Positions 1-11,275 are shown, counted from the stretch's first letter. The stretch: 64,000 nucleotides of DNA from Euborellia annulipes (GCA_023213315.1 JAKCPI010000460.1:1-64000), one strand, 5' to 3'. Numbers and translations: made by a program. The notes: generated by a model from the sequence alone, not told the origin.

Positions 1-740
1 CAAAAGACAATAGGGTACAATGATAATGTTAATTTAAAACGTGTGAGTGTGTGTATGCTGAACACGAACGAAGCTTATCGAAAATCAAATGTAGGATTGA
101 AACGTCAAGATAAGAATAGACGAGGAAGGGAAAAGGTGGAGGAAGAAGAAGAAGAAGCATCGTTTTGTGAATTCGATCTCGCGATTTAACTTCAACTATA
201 TTGATCGTGAAGTGAAGTGTAGAAGAAGAGGAGGAAGAAGAAGAAAGAGGAGGTGGAGGAGATTCATTACAGATTCTGTGTGCTGAGGTGTGGTTGGATA
301 ATCAAGGGATGATGTAAGACACCTGAGTCGACGCAACGCGAATCAAGATTCAGCTGAGGGAGGTTAATGAGTAAAGCAATTTGTAGTAGTGTTCAGAAAA
401 AAAATCTTAATGGGGCTATCAAAATCATCCGCGTATAGAGAGATCACTTTAAATATATATTGCTGGTAATATGATAGGCCTAATCTTGAGTTATTGGTAG
501 TAAAATGTTTAGCTTAATACGGGAGCTCAGTTCTAAGTTGTTTCAAAATTAAAAAAAAAAAAAAAAACTGAATATAAACTTTTTGTTGTTTGAATCCGCC
601 TGCTGCGGTCCCTCGCCTTTTCTCAAACCCAAGCAAATAAAGTCCGAACATTTTGTTCGGGACTGCCTGAGGCGGACGCTCGACTTTGGGCTCGGTGGCA
701 CACATTGCCACTTTGACATTGGGTGTTTTAATTAAATTTT
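1..740. other. Non-coding stretch, no gene recognised
   Basis: No open frame here resembles a known protein. Positions 130-260 are purine-rich with repeated GAA/GGA triplets, and 545-570 is an A-run. The only longer frame (514-711, minus) is 65 codons and runs through low-complexity sequence. It could be repeat-derived or a fragment of an untranslated region; nothing visible decides between these. Confidence 0.5.
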
Positions 741-744
741 ATTT

Positions 745-830
745 TCTTATCAATCATCGGCATATTTTTCTGCCGACAGACCTAGTTTCAACTATAGATT
801 AAGCTTTTTCATATAAAATAGACCATAGGA
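745..830. repeat. Short interspersed repeat, copy 1 of 2
   Basis: This stretch contains GGCATATTTTTCTGCCGACA followed by a stretch ending near CTATAGATTAAGC. Nearly the same sequence recurs at about 2366-2432. The two copies lie 1.6 kb apart in the same orientation, so it is a repeat rather than unique sequence. The family is not recognised. Confidence 0.55.
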
Positions 831-1018
831 CTTTAGGATTTTTGAATACCCAAAACGTCAATTGGCGTTGCGTTTATTTTCTGGCCTGGACAACTTTTAA
901 GCAGGACTGGGGGTGTCGGTGTAGGCAATTTAGCTTTGTCGGTTGCATAAAATACAGAATTGGATTAATAATAAAAAGAGGTAGCAGCTATTGATAAAAA
1001 AGGATCTATTTTTTAACA

Positions 1019-1078
1019 CTCTTTAATCCGGAACGTTTCGGTCTTGTTTAACAAAGCCATCTTCAGTCTTTTAAGAGT
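1019..1078 (-). ncRNA. Hammerhead-like ribozyme motif
   Basis: On the minus strand the order is CTGAAGA, an extra T, a stem-loop (GGCTTTG pairing with CAAGACC, one mismatch), then GAAACGTT. Flanks CTCTT and AAGAG can pair as helix I. This is the hammerhead core order (CUGANGA, helix II, GAAA, then NUH), with helix III reduced to the bases CG and one extra base before helix II. Such minimal motifs are known in Penelope-like elements. An inverted, degraded partner lies at 1193-1232. Activity is not shown, and the extra base may abolish it. Confidence 0.4.
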
Positions 1079-1266
1079 ATGTTTATATTATTAACATACA
1101 GCCCCTGTATAGAAATAGAGAAATAAAAACAAATCTATTTTTTATATGTTAATAATACGCTTATTTATAGGCTATTTAATATATTTTTAAAGGACTGAAG
1201 ATGGCTTTGTCAAAGAAGAAAAAACGCTCGGGAATAAAAAAAGAGTGCTAAAAAATTCAATAGAAG

Positions 1267-1983
1267 CTTATTATTATGGAAGTTTTTAATTATAGACCAC
1301 ATTTTATAGTAATTATTTATTAAAAATATAAATAACCCTACTGTACAACGTTTCGACTTTAACAGGGGGCTGATTCGAGGCAACTGGTTGATTCCACTAG
1401 TTTACTCAACTAGTTGCCTGGAAATTGACTGCCGTCTGAAGACTGGTGTTCACACAAGGCAAATTAAGTTCTTTCCCCGCTAGAGTCAGATCGGCATATC
1501 ATCATTTTATATCAAAAAAATTTTTTTCTCCATGTTTTATGGAATCCGATAGGCAATTAGTTGACTATTGTGAAAGACCTAATTGCGCGTAGTGCATTTT
1601 TAGTTGAATTGAGTTTATTCAACCAGTGGGTAGGAGAACGGGAGCGGCACATGTGCCTGGCGAGAAACCGCCAGGCGGAAAAGTTGACTGCGTGTGAAAG
1701 GTGCCAGGCGGATTACATTCATTTTCTACAGATGTTGCACCCCCGTTGCATTTGCCCAGTAAACTAGTGAAAACAACTAGTTGCCTCAAATCTGCCCCAG
1801 CCTTATCTTGCAGTCGTTTTCAAGTACTATGCAGTTCAAGTGAACTAACTTGAATCGGAGCAAGTGCACATTACTTGAAAACGACTGCAAAATAAGTAGT
1901 CGAAACGTTGTACAGTATTATTTTTTATAAATACATAATTAATACAAAATGTGATCTATAATTAAAAACTCCCATAATAATAA
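1267..1983. mobile_element. Foldback element with long terminal inverted arms
   Basis: The arm at 1267-1360 is matched in reverse complement by 1897-1983, including GTACAACGTTTCGACT on one side and AGTCGAAACGTTGTAC on the other. Inner sequences around 1381-1420 and 1755-1790 are also related inversely through ACTAGTTGCC. There is no coding capacity. The CGAAACGTT motif in both arms resembles the hammerhead-like motifs elsewhere in the window, which suggests a Penelope-related origin; this is inference. Confidence 0.6.
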
Positions 1984-2102
1984 TACAATACAGTATAATA
2001 ATTACATAATAATACAAAGAACAAAAGCTTTAATAAACAATAGATGCTTTTTTTATTATTATTACTATCCTCTTTTTATTATTCCAATTCTATAACATAA
2101 AT

Positions 2103-2350
2103 AACTTGTTTGTAGCGCCTGCCTTCAATACCAAGGGTCGCGGGTTCGGATCCCAGGCAGTCCGATGATTTTATTTAAGCCATTTGGATACCAAATGACT
2201 TAAATAAGAATGCCTGGTCCCCAAATAACTTATATATATTATAAAAATAACGGTTATAGTATAAAGTCTTATATGGCCTAAGTTGCCGAAAAGACTGTGT
2301 GCATGTGTGTGTGAGTGTGAATGAGAAAAAAGTGTGAGTGTTGAAAAAAA
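2103..2350 (+). repeat. tRNA-derived SINE, copy 1
   Basis: The copy contains a B-box-like GGGTTCGGATCCCAGG, then the family's body with a small palindrome around ATTTGGATACCAAAT, then the 3' section with GCCGAAAAGACTGTG and an A-rich tail. The A box region is degenerate, so the 5' end is diverged. Other copies lie at 36317-36467, 39006-39278, 59491-59629 and 61511-61624. SINEs are transcribed by RNA polymerase III and moved by LINE proteins; this copy looks old. Confidence 0.75.
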
Positions 2351-2439
2351 ACTTGTTTATATTTGGGCATATTTTTCTGCCGACACCCCAGCCTTGGTTT
2401 CTACTATAGATTAAGCGTTTTCATATATAGTAGTCAGTT

Positions 2440-3820
2440 CACACGTAACGTCACCGTCTCCAAAGACAATTTTGGGAACAAAATAAAGAGATGGAGAGGT
2501 AGAAATAAATAAAATAAAAAAAATAAAAATGTCAGGTTTTTCAATCCCCCTCTGGCACGCAACACGAAGCTTTTGAATTAAATCTGTCAAAGAGTAGCTA
2601 CTAATATTTTGCTGATGTACTTTTTCAGTTGAAATCATCCCTTTCCATTTGTTTATCATTACGATAACTCAAGTTTACTGTAATTAAAATCCCCTTATTG
2701 GTCAAATTTTATCTCAGAAAAAAGAAAATTAAAAACTAATATACTGCAAATGACAGGATGGTTCTCGTATTATCAGTATTATATTTCCAAAACAGAGAGA
2801 GGAGATCACAACAGGTATAATTAATGATGGTATTGCACTCATTATTATACATAGCCAGTGTAACCAAATTACCTTTGCTGATATCTATCTAAATACAAAC
2901 AACCCGTTTTGTAGGTCCTCAAATTTAAAAGTAATTTTACATCTATTCATTAATTCAGTGAATAAAAAAAATATTAATAACAATAAAAAAAAGATAATTA
3001 AAAAGCAGAGAACAAGGAGAATGAATTGTAAAATAATTAAAAATAAAAGAAAAAATTAATTATTCAAGAAAAAAGGAATTTTTAAAATGAATTCATTTTT
3101 TTTTGTTATAATTTTTTTTTTTTGTAAAGAGAATTGGAAAACTTTTTTTTTTTTGAGTCGATTAAATTCATTTAGCTTTTAGATAATCAACTATTGTTGA
3201 GGAGAGGCGCTCTATTTTCTTGGCAATGAGAAATTTTTTTATCGAATGATTTTCTCTGGATATTTAATTTCGGAGGCATTTAATAGCACATCTAAATGAA
3301 CGGCTGTATAAAATTATAAAAATTGTTAAAAATGATTACGAGTTTATATAATTTCAAAAAAGAAGAAAAATGATTTATAGAGTATTATTCTCATTAATAA
3401 GAATAAAAATAGCATACAACTATCCTCATCTTAAAAAGTTTTGCACAACACATATTTATTATGAATAAGGGAAAAGAGAGGGAGTCCCTCCTTAAACTAG
3501 GACATCCTCCCTAGGATGGAAGAGGTTGGATAAAAGGAACCGGGTGGAATCAGAAAATATAGGGTAAGAGAAAGTAAAAAGAATTAGTTCACTAGCTAGA
3601 AACGGGAGGAGGAGTTAGAGAGGAAATGATGTAACTTCACCGGTTGGGTTGTAGGTGAGTGTCTTCGTGCACGTAAATAAACGGGGATCCCGAAAGGAAT
3701 TTCAAATAATAATAAGAATTATATATCAAAATTAAATATCAACTATTAGCGGATGTCCATCTGGGAACCAAAGGCAAGTGAAGCCTCCTAGGACAATATG
3801 AGCTACTGAATTACAGCCTA
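2440..3820. other. AT-rich non-coding stretch
   Basis: No gene is visible. The sequence is dominated by A/T runs. The run GGGTAAGAGAAAGTA at about 3561-3575 matches the terminal sequence of the CTTTCTCTTACC repeat family seen later, so a fragment of that family probably ends here. The 3480-3750 part is less AT-rich and has no recognisable similarity to anything else in the window. Confidence 0.5.
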
Positions 3821-3823
3821 TTA

Positions 3824-4172
3824 AGCGACCCATACACGCCGTACTTTGGTATATGAGCCCGGCTCGGCTCGACTTAAAACGAGCCAAATCCGCAAGTGTG
3901 TGAACTCTCACGAGCCGAGCCGGGGCAGATCCGTCTATGCCTTCTGTCCTGCTCGGCTCGGGAGCAGATTCGCACGTGTGTGGGCTCTCACGGATCAGGC
4001 TCGATTAAGTATTTTATTTTATTTTTGGTTCGGCTTGGCTCGTGAGAGGCCCCACACTTGCAGATTTGGCTGTAGGCAAGCCGAGCCCGGCTTACGTACG
4101 CCTCGTACTCATGTGGGGTGAAAAATCACTGGATCCGGCTAGCGCACCAAAGTATGGCGTGTATGGGGGGCT
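3824..4172. mobile_element. MITE with ~25-bp inverted ends and TTA duplication
   Basis: The two ends read AGCGACCCATACACGCC and, in reverse complement, AGCCCCCCATACACGCC, and the match runs on to CTTTGGT. TTA lies directly outside both ends (3821-3823 and 4173-4175). A 3-bp TTA duplication is the habit of PIF/Harbinger elements, so a Harbinger-type MITE is the best guess. The interior is GC-rich and repeats GAGCCGAGCC-like motifs in both orientations. Open frames across it (91 and 77 codons) are by-products of this composition. Confidence 0.55.
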
Positions 4173-4450
4173 TTATAATAAAGTGAAATTCGGAAAATTA
4201 GCATTTATCCGACTATACCGTAGACATGAGGGATATATAGGCCCCGGAGACAACTCAGAAACAACATATCATTAAATGAAATTGTACTGCCCTGAGTCAA
4301 TTATCACATTAGGAACAAAAAAATTAATATATTGTATTGGTGATAGAAGGAAAAGGTTTATCTTGAACTGAAAACTTTTTTTCCTGATGTTATATCCTAA
4401 ATTAATTTTAATACCGGATACAATGCAAAATATATGTATATGAAGACCAA

Positions 4451-4498
4451 CAGCAGCTCCGAGGATGGCTTTAACCAAAGCCGAAACGTCAGCTGCTG
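4451..4498 (+). ncRNA. Hammerhead-like ribozyme motif, best-paired copy
   Basis: Helix I is perfect over 8 bp (CAGCAGCT with AGCTGCTG). Between the strands lie CCGAGGA (core CUGANGA with U to C), an extra T, helix II GGCTTT-AACC-AAAGCC, then GAAACGTC. Helix III is only CG with no loop, as in the minimal motifs known from Penelope-like retroelements, which are thought to need a dimer. The U4 to C change should weaken or kill cleavage. What remains convincing is the covarying architecture rather than any claim of activity. Confidence 0.45.
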
Positions 4499-4499
4499 A

Positions 4500-5480
4500 A
4501 ATATATTTTTAAAGAAAAAGTTTTGGCTGTGTTTTCTTCCACTTTTCATTCCTGATACAAATTCCACCAGTCATAAAATACCCTTATACTAACATACCTC
4601 CTTTGTACGTTTATGTCAATACACTTCTATTATCAAGTGATACATGTTTGATATTCCTATATCCGAATTCTCAATAAGTAATCTAACGATTCTTGTACAC
4701 TATCTCCAGAGAAAATTTGATGATCCGCAAAACTTACTAAACTATTATAGCCTTCCAAGAATATAGGACAAAGAGTGAATGCAAAATTACAAAAAGAATA
4801 AAAGCGAATGTAGAAGGCCTAAGGAGAATATATTTTTGAAGTTTCTTACTCCCAGATGAAGAACAACAACGGAAGTTTCAGGAATCAATAGTCTGATTTA
4901 AAGGAGATATTTCAGACTAAAGGGCTCATAAACTAATTTATCTCTATGAGCGCAAAACGTTACTTCATATATTTTCAAAAAAAAAAAAAAAAAAAAAACA
5001 TGGCTGCTCAGTTTCTATATTATTGCATATCTATCAATATCAACAGTATTAATGCCGCAACGCCCACCCTAACTCTCAGCCAGGAGCTCAATTATCAAGG
5101 TGTATTAAATTAGTTTTAATTAAATCAAAATTAAATTAAAGCTGAAGTAAATATATGTCATAGAAGAAGTATTATATTTAATCTCATTGATTAGAAATTA
5201 TTATTTTAAAACTCTTTTTAATAATGATGGTGCTATTTGTTTGTCTATTAGTCTACCAGTTTCAATTGATTTATAAAAGCCTTGATAAAAGAGTTGGCTT
5301 TTTATTTGGTCATTAGTTGAAAATATACATTTCTGCATTTATAAAGAGAACACAGTCGTAATTACTTTTTAAAACATTTCTGCAATGTAATGTGGTGTGA
5401 TTTTAAGAGCCATTCGGCTTTTTAATAGTATGCAAAAATATGGACGGAGGATTTTATTAGTTTTTGAAAAAAAAAAATTG
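4500..5480. other. Non-coding stretch, nothing recognised
   Basis: No open frame with recognisable similarity. There is an A-run at about 4978-4997. Otherwise it is AT-rich sequence without obvious repeats shared with the rest of the window. Confidence 0.4.
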
Positions 5481-6320
5481 TAAAAATTAATTGATTAATT
5501 AAAGCGCTAGGGGGGGAGGCTGTAGGGGTCTGAACAAAAAGTTACTAATTGTGACACGGGGGACCCGGGGGTTTCTCTAAGTGTGACATTACAATTCAAA
5601 GTTGAATTTATAAAAATTTTTGAGTTTGAAAAGATGGAATGAGACTCGAATACTAAAAAAAAGTCAAATGATTTTCACAACAGGTAAAAATGGAGAGATT
5701 ATTTGAGTCAAAAGGGGGGGGGGGAATAGCCCTATGTTGTGACATAATATTTCTAGGGGTATGTATGTATGACTGTGACAAGGGGGGGGCTAGAATATCG
5801 TCAAAAAAGCCGTTACGTAATATGTGGACGACCCCATGTAAATATTATTTCTCAAACTATTGGAATAGAATCAAGAAACGATTATAATTTTTAATCAAAA
5901 GGAAATCAGGGGTGCAATCGACCTTATAGCAAATATTAATCAAACTCAAAGGTTCTAAAGTAAAAATAAAAAAACGAAAGAAATCACACTTGGATTAGTA
6001 ATAGAGCAAAAGACATTTAATTCCGAGTATTTTTCAAATTAATGTTATAAATTCAAATCGACAAGTATTATCAACACGAAATTTCATAATTAAGTTCATT
6101 CATTTATTATATAAAAGAATAGATTATTATTAGTTTTTAATGGCAATTGAGTCACTAAAATTTCAACTTTTCCTTTTATTCTAACCTTTTATTTTCAGTA
6201 ATGATATTAATCCCTTTGGGAGTGAAATTCGATTTTAAAGTTAATTAAAGCTGAAAATATTTTGTTTACAATAATAAGGGTGGAAAAAATAATCAATTAA
6301 AAAAAAAAAAAATTGTCATA
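5481..6320. other. Degenerate G-rich repeat and AT-rich flank
   Basis: Between about 5505 and 5835 there are several G-runs and repeated TGTGACA-type words. The section ends in ACGTAATATGTGGACGACCCC, which looks like the end of a decayed DNA transposon. I cannot find its other end. 5880-6320 is AT-rich with no gene. Confidence 0.35.
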
Positions 6321-6327
6321 TAGAGCG

Positions 6328-7253
6328 GGCGCTGGAGGTAGTTGAGTATGCAAAATGTGAGGACCGAATTCTGTCAATGGATTTGGGCTAAGAATAGCCT
6401 CCCAGAATAAGGATCCGGATCTTGCTGGGCCAGTTTTTGTCCAATTTTTTTTACCCCCACCCTTTTATTTCCATAGGAAATCAATGGAATGCGTGTTAAG
6501 ATAATGTGAAGATTTGCAATTATGGTCAAATTCTTATACTTAAAACCTCAAACAATGAAAATACTCTCTTGTCAGCAACTGAGGTGAACTTTCCTCTCCC
6601 TTTATTATAAATTTAAATGTACGGCCTTAAAACCACGCCAAATTGTGGGGACCGGTAATTATGTTCATAATCCAATATCTGGTACTCCAATCCATGAAAA
6701 ATACTATCTTGCCGCCAGCTGCGGTGGTCCCCTCTAGGAGAAGGGAAGGAGGCAAATGAGATGAAGGAGCTATAGGGGACCACCGAAGCTGGCGGCAAGA
6801 TAGTATTTTTTCATTGATTGGGGCACCAGGTAGTAGATTATGAACTTAGTTGCCGGTCCCCACATTTCTGTATGGTTTTTAGGCCGTACATTTAAATTTA
6901 TAACATAGAGAGAGAAAGGAGGTGAAGGGGTTAGAGGGGACCGCCGAAGTTGGCGGCAAGATAGTACTTCTCAGGGGACTATAGAGGATCACCTCAGTTG
7001 CTGACAAGAATGTATTTTCATTGTTTGAGGTTTTAAGTATAAGAATTTGACCATAATTGCAAGTCTTCACATTATCTTAACACGCATTCCATTGATTTCC
7101 TATGGAAATAAGAGGAGAGGGGTAAAAAAAAAAAAATTGGACCAAAAATTGGCCCGGCAAGATCCGGATTCTTATTCTGGGAGCTATTCTTAGCCCAAAT
7201 CCATTGACAGAATTCGGTCCTCACATTTTGCATACTCAACTACCTCCAGCGCC
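6328..7253. mobile_element. Large foldback element
   Basis: The outer ends are GGCGCTGGAGGTAGTTGAG on the left and its reverse complement on the right. The match continues inward for several hundred bases: AATCAATGGAATGCGTG near 6480 is answered by CACGCATTCCATTGATT near 7080. The centre near 6745-6770 is a short spacer between two GC-richer blocks (CCGCCAGC and GCTGGCGG). The right arm has an extra copy of the GGCGGCAAGATAG block. No transposase frame is present, so it must depend on another element for movement. Confidence 0.7.
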
Positions 7254-7551
7254 TGGTCTAATATATTTTTTGAGGTGTTGGTAAAATTCTATTAAGTTAT
7301 TTATTTTTTTTTCACTAAAATTTTTTTATAAAAAAAAATCTTAACGACGCACAGTGGTTCCAAATCCCGAAAACGTGGCCAAAAGTCAAAAAATAAAGTT
7401 TCAATTTGGGGACTTTTAACCCCCTAAATAGTTTTATTAATATATTTACGATTAAGAACGACTGTATTTGAGAGTCATATGCACTTATCTGGCTCTCAAA
7501 ATCAAAGCCGGGTTTGAACTCGAAATTAATTTAATCTCGGTTTACAAAGCT
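7254..7551. other. Non-coding flank
   Basis: AT-rich sequence between the foldback and the next MITE. The phrase CACAGTGGTTCCAAATCCCG at 7351-7370 recurs at about 51860-51880, so part of it is an interspersed repeat. No gene is seen. Confidence 0.4.
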
Positions 7552-7559
7552 TCTCTTAT

Positions 7560-7824
7560 CAAGGGCGGATCCAGAGGTGTTTCTCGGGGGGGGGGGGTAA
7601 TCTGGTGTGACTCGTCGCACAGCACACTATTTTTTTTTAATTTCGGTAATTAAAAAGGGCATTCTGTATTTGTTTGCCAGAATAAAAATACACATCAAAT
7701 TTTTAAGTATTAATTTTAAAAATTTTACATTAAAAATAAATTTTTTGCGAAAAAAAGGTATTTTTTCGAATCTCGGGGGGGGGTAATTACCCCTTACCCC
7801 CCCCCCCCCTTGTATCCGCCCTTG
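7560..7824. mobile_element. hAT-type MITE with 8-bp duplication TCTCTTAT
   Basis: The ends CAAGGGCGGATCC and, inverted, CAAGGGCGGATAC enclose 265 bp. The 8-bp word TCTCTTAT is present on both sides (7552-7559 and 7825-7832), the duplication length of hAT elements. G-runs near the left end and C-runs near the right end would let the element fold on itself. The same family occurs at 17692-17968 and 52578-52845. No coding sequence. Confidence 0.85.
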
Positions 7825-7832
7825 TCTCTTAT

Positions 7833-8354
7833 CCGTCAGCTCTAATCGTGGTTTGGTTTAGTTATTATTAGTTGATAATACAAATTAACTACAAAAATTA
7901 CAAACATTTGTTTGCTTTTCAAAGTGAATACATCACCTAATTACGGCTGTAGAAATATTGGCCGAAACGTTGTGGTTTTTGTAGTTAATATGTATAAATA
8001 ATTAATTTTTCTCTACTGGTATATCTCTAAAATAGCCTGATGGCGCGAAACCGATTCACTGATTCACTGCTGAACAGTGTTATTTGTTAAACAGTTAAAT
8101 AAGATAGATATAATAGGGGGTGTTATTACGATTAATACGAGGTATTGTGTTTCAATATATAAGATTTCTTGTATAAATAAAATATAGATGATTTAGAAAC
8201 CCGAGTCGAAATTCAATTGCTACTTTAATCCCTCTGGTCCTGAATAGGTTCAATTTAGAATAGGCCCTAAGTTTTATCCCATTAGGTTCGACTTTGGTCC
8301 TCGAACTGATAAAAATGGAAATTTGTACCATTTTGGGGTTCAAAGTCAGAGCTA
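7833..8354. other. Non-coding stretch with a weak hammerhead-like motif
   Basis: Around 7944-7975 the words CTGTAGA and GGCCGAAACGTT occur in the order seen in the hammerhead-like motifs, but helix II is poor. The rest is AT-rich with no recognisable gene. Confidence 0.3.
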
Positions 8355-9995
8355 CCATGGGGAACATAAACATTTGCACCCTGGCCAGTTTGAAAGTCGC
8401 CTACTAGTTAGGCAGCCCAATTGACTCACCACAACATATGCACTGTCTGTGTGAATTTACCTAAGGTAGGGTTCTGAGGGTCTTTTAAGACAGACCATAA
8501 ACCATCCCTTTGGACAATAGATAAATTTTAAATAGAAAATTTGCGAATTGCTCTTCTAAACACCAAAAAAAAAATTAAATTTCAATTTTTAGCTCTTAAT
8601 GTTTGCTTTTGTTTAATTCGTAGGGCCTACAGGGGTTGGAGAAAATAAAAAAAAACCTCAAAATGTGTGTACTTTTTTCAGTTTTTCGCTTATATCTCGT
8701 AAGCTAAGCATATTTTGTGCACCATAATAAATTAGAAAGAGTATAAAATTGGATAAAATTTGGATGATAAAACGAATTTTCAGACCAAATATTAACCGAG
8801 ATTCGGCCTATCAAAGTTTCTTTTTTTTCATTTCGAGATACTTGGGACTTTTTTCAGTTTTTCGCTTATATCTCGCAAACTAAACATATTTTGTGAATTT
8901 TAATACATGACAAAGTTGTAGAGCAGTGGTTCCCAACCTTTTTTGATGTGCGGCTCACTTTTTCCGTAATTTTTGATGTGCGGCCCACTTTTTCAGTAAA
9001 AAAAAAAAACGCTGAGGCCCAGTGTATATATATAATTTTATATAAATATAAATAATTTTTATCTTTTCTAAGACGTCCGCGGCCCAGTTCCAATCAGCTG
9101 CGCGGCCCACGGGTTGGGAACCGCTGTTGTAGAGCATTAAATTTGCTAAGATTGGGTTATTAAATCGAATATTTAGACCCAATATTAACCGAGATACGGA
9201 CCATCAAAGTTTTTATTTGTTTTACATTTCGAAGAACTTGGGCTAACTTTGATCGGCCGTATCTCGGTTAATATTGGGTCTACATATTCGTTTTAACAAC
9301 GAAATTCTAGCAAATTTAATGCTCTACAATTGTGTATTGTACTCTGGTGCACAAAATATACTTAGCCTAGATAGAAAACAAAATAAAAACTGAAAGAAGT
9401 CCTAAAATTTTGAGGTTTTTGCAACCCTCTCTCCCACTCCCCCAAGTTAGTTCATGGTCCAAATTATATTTCATATAGGGTAAGAGAAAGTAAAATATAA
9501 TAATTTACTCTAGCTAAAAAAAAAAATTGATTTATAAATACCCTAAAAAATATTGAAAAAATATACACAACTTTTGATTACCGAAGGTAAGAGAAAGTTG
9601 TGTGACAGTCACACTAGATATTTTTTTTAATAAGAATATTTTAACGCCCGAGATATTATTATAAAGGTCTATAGATATCGGAGAAATTTTATTAAAAATT
9701 GGGATACAAGTTTCGTTCAAATTTTGAAATAAGTTAATTTTTTCCAAATAACAAGATGAAATTAATAAAAAAGTTGAAATTTTATTAATTTAAGATCAAA
9801 TTTATCCGATATGAAAAGGCTACGCTATATATTGTTAAAAAGGGTTGGTTTATGGTCTATCATAAAAGAGGCTCAGAACCCTATCACAGGTAAATTCACA
9901 CAGACACTGCATATGTAGTGGTGAGTCGATTGGGCTGTCTAACTAATAGGCGTCTTTCAAACTGGCCAGGGTGCAAATGTTTATGTTCCCCATGG
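8355..9995. mobile_element. Palindromic TA-flanked element, CCATGGGGAAC ends
   Basis: The left end CCATGGGGAACATAAACAT is mirrored at the right end, and the arms correspond over several hundred bases (for example CACACAGACACTGCATATG near 9898 against its inverse near 8433). TA stands outside both ends, as for Tc1/mariner-type insertions. A half copy of the same family lies at about 41453-42196. A hAT MITE has inserted at 8924-9126. No transposase frame remains. Confidence 0.65.
8924..9126. mobile_element. hAT-type MITE with 8-bp duplication TTGTAGAG
   Basis: The ends CAGTGGTTCCCAACC and, inverted, CAGCGGTTCCCAACC are textbook hAT terminal repeats, and TTGTAGAG is duplicated exactly (8916-8923 and 9127-9134). 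At 203 bp it is too short to code. It sits inside the palindromic element at 8355-9995 and is therefore younger than it. A related right end (GGTTGGGAACCACTG) occurs near 48440-48455 without a partner. Confidence 0.88.
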
Positions 9996-10018
9996 TAATT
10001 TAACGTGCAATAGCACTA

Positions 10019-11275
10019 AGTAAAAACAAATTCTTCCTTAAATAAATACTTCGAAAGCCTTCTAAGGGTTTTTTGAAATTCAGGGCTTAAGGGCCCAAAA
10101 TCGCTCGCCTCTTTGGAAAAAAATGCATTTTTTAATTAAATTTTTGACTTTTTTTAATTACGTTTAAACGATATGAGATATCAAATTAATTCCTTCGGTA
10201 TATTCTTCCTTAAAAGAACACCTCAAAAGCCCTTTAGGGTTTTTTTGAAATTCGGACCTTAAGGGCCCAAAATCGCCACTTTGGAAAAAAATGCATTTTT
10301 TAATTAAATTTTTGACTTTTTTTTAATTACGTTTAAACGATATGAGATATCAAATTAATTCCTTCGGTATATTCTTCCTTAAAAGAACACCTCAAAAGCC
10401 CTTTAGGGTTTTTTTTGAAATTCGGACCTTAAGGGCCCAAAATCGCCACTTTGGAAAAAAATGCATTTTTTAATTAAATTTTTGACTTTTTTTTAATTAC
10501 GTTTAAACGATATGAGATATCAAATTAATTCCTTCGGTATATTCTTCCTTAAAAGAACACCTCAAAAGCCCTTTAGGGGTTTTTTGAAATTCGGACCTTA
10601 AGGGCCCAAAATCGCCACTTTGGAAAAAAATGCATTTTTTAATTAAATTTTTGACTTTTTTTTAATTACGTTTAAACGATATGAGATATCAAATTAATTC
10701 CTTCGGTATATTCTTCCTTAAAAGAACACCTCAAAAGCCCTTTAGGGTTTTTTGAAATTCGGACCTTAAGGGCCCAAAATCGCCACTTTGGAAAAAAATG
10801 CATTTTTTAATTAAATTTTTTACTTTTTTTTTAATTACGTTTAAACGATATGAGATATCAAATTAATTCCTTCGGTATATTCTTCCTTAAAAGAACACCT
10901 CAAAAGCCCTTTAGGGTTTTTTTGAAATTCGGACCTTAAGGGCCCAAAATCGCCACTTTGGAAAAAAATGCATTTTTTAATTAAATTTTTGACTTTTTTT
11001 TAATTACGTTTAAACGATATGAGATATCAAATTAATTCCTTCGGTATATTCTTCCTTAAAAGAACACCTCAAAAGCCCTTTAGGGGTTTTTTGAAATTCG
11101 GACCTTAAGGGCCCAAAATCGCCACTTTGGAAAAAAATGCATTTTTTAATTAAATTTTAGACTTTCTTTAATTACGTTTAAACGATATGAGATATCAATT
11201 AGCTCTCTTCGCTAAAAGTTTCTTTAAATAAATATCTCGAAAAGGTTTTCAGGGTTTTTTGAAATTTGGATCCTA
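10019..11275. repeat. Tandem array, ~169-bp unit
   Basis: The word CCTTCGGTA recurs at 10192, 10361, 10531, 10700, 10869 and 11038, giving a period of 169-170 bp. Central units are almost identical; the first and last units are clearly diverged, the usual pattern for an array kept alike by unequal exchange. Each unit carries the palindrome CTTAAGGGCCC and runs of T and A. It is non-coding. The unit length is close to a nucleosome repeat, but the array is too short to call a centromeric satellite. Confidence 0.92.

Noticed and set aside
514..711. 65-codon frame on the minus strand
   Set aside because: Short, ends in a poly-F/low-complexity stretch over an A-run, no similarity and no splice or start context.
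1561..1767. 68-codon frame with cysteines as a small gene
   Set aside because: It lies in the loop part of a foldback element, starts with a non-ATG codon, and no metal-binding spacing can be recognised.
3846..4275. Open frames of 91 and 77 codons as genes
   Set aside because: They lie inside a GC-rich MITE and its flank; the codons follow the repeated GAGCC words and no family is recognised.
10019..11275. CRISPR-like array
   Set aside because: The units are directly adjacent, ~169 bp long, with no unique spacers; the setting is eukaryotic. The same holds for the arrays at 19790, 45123 and 60416.
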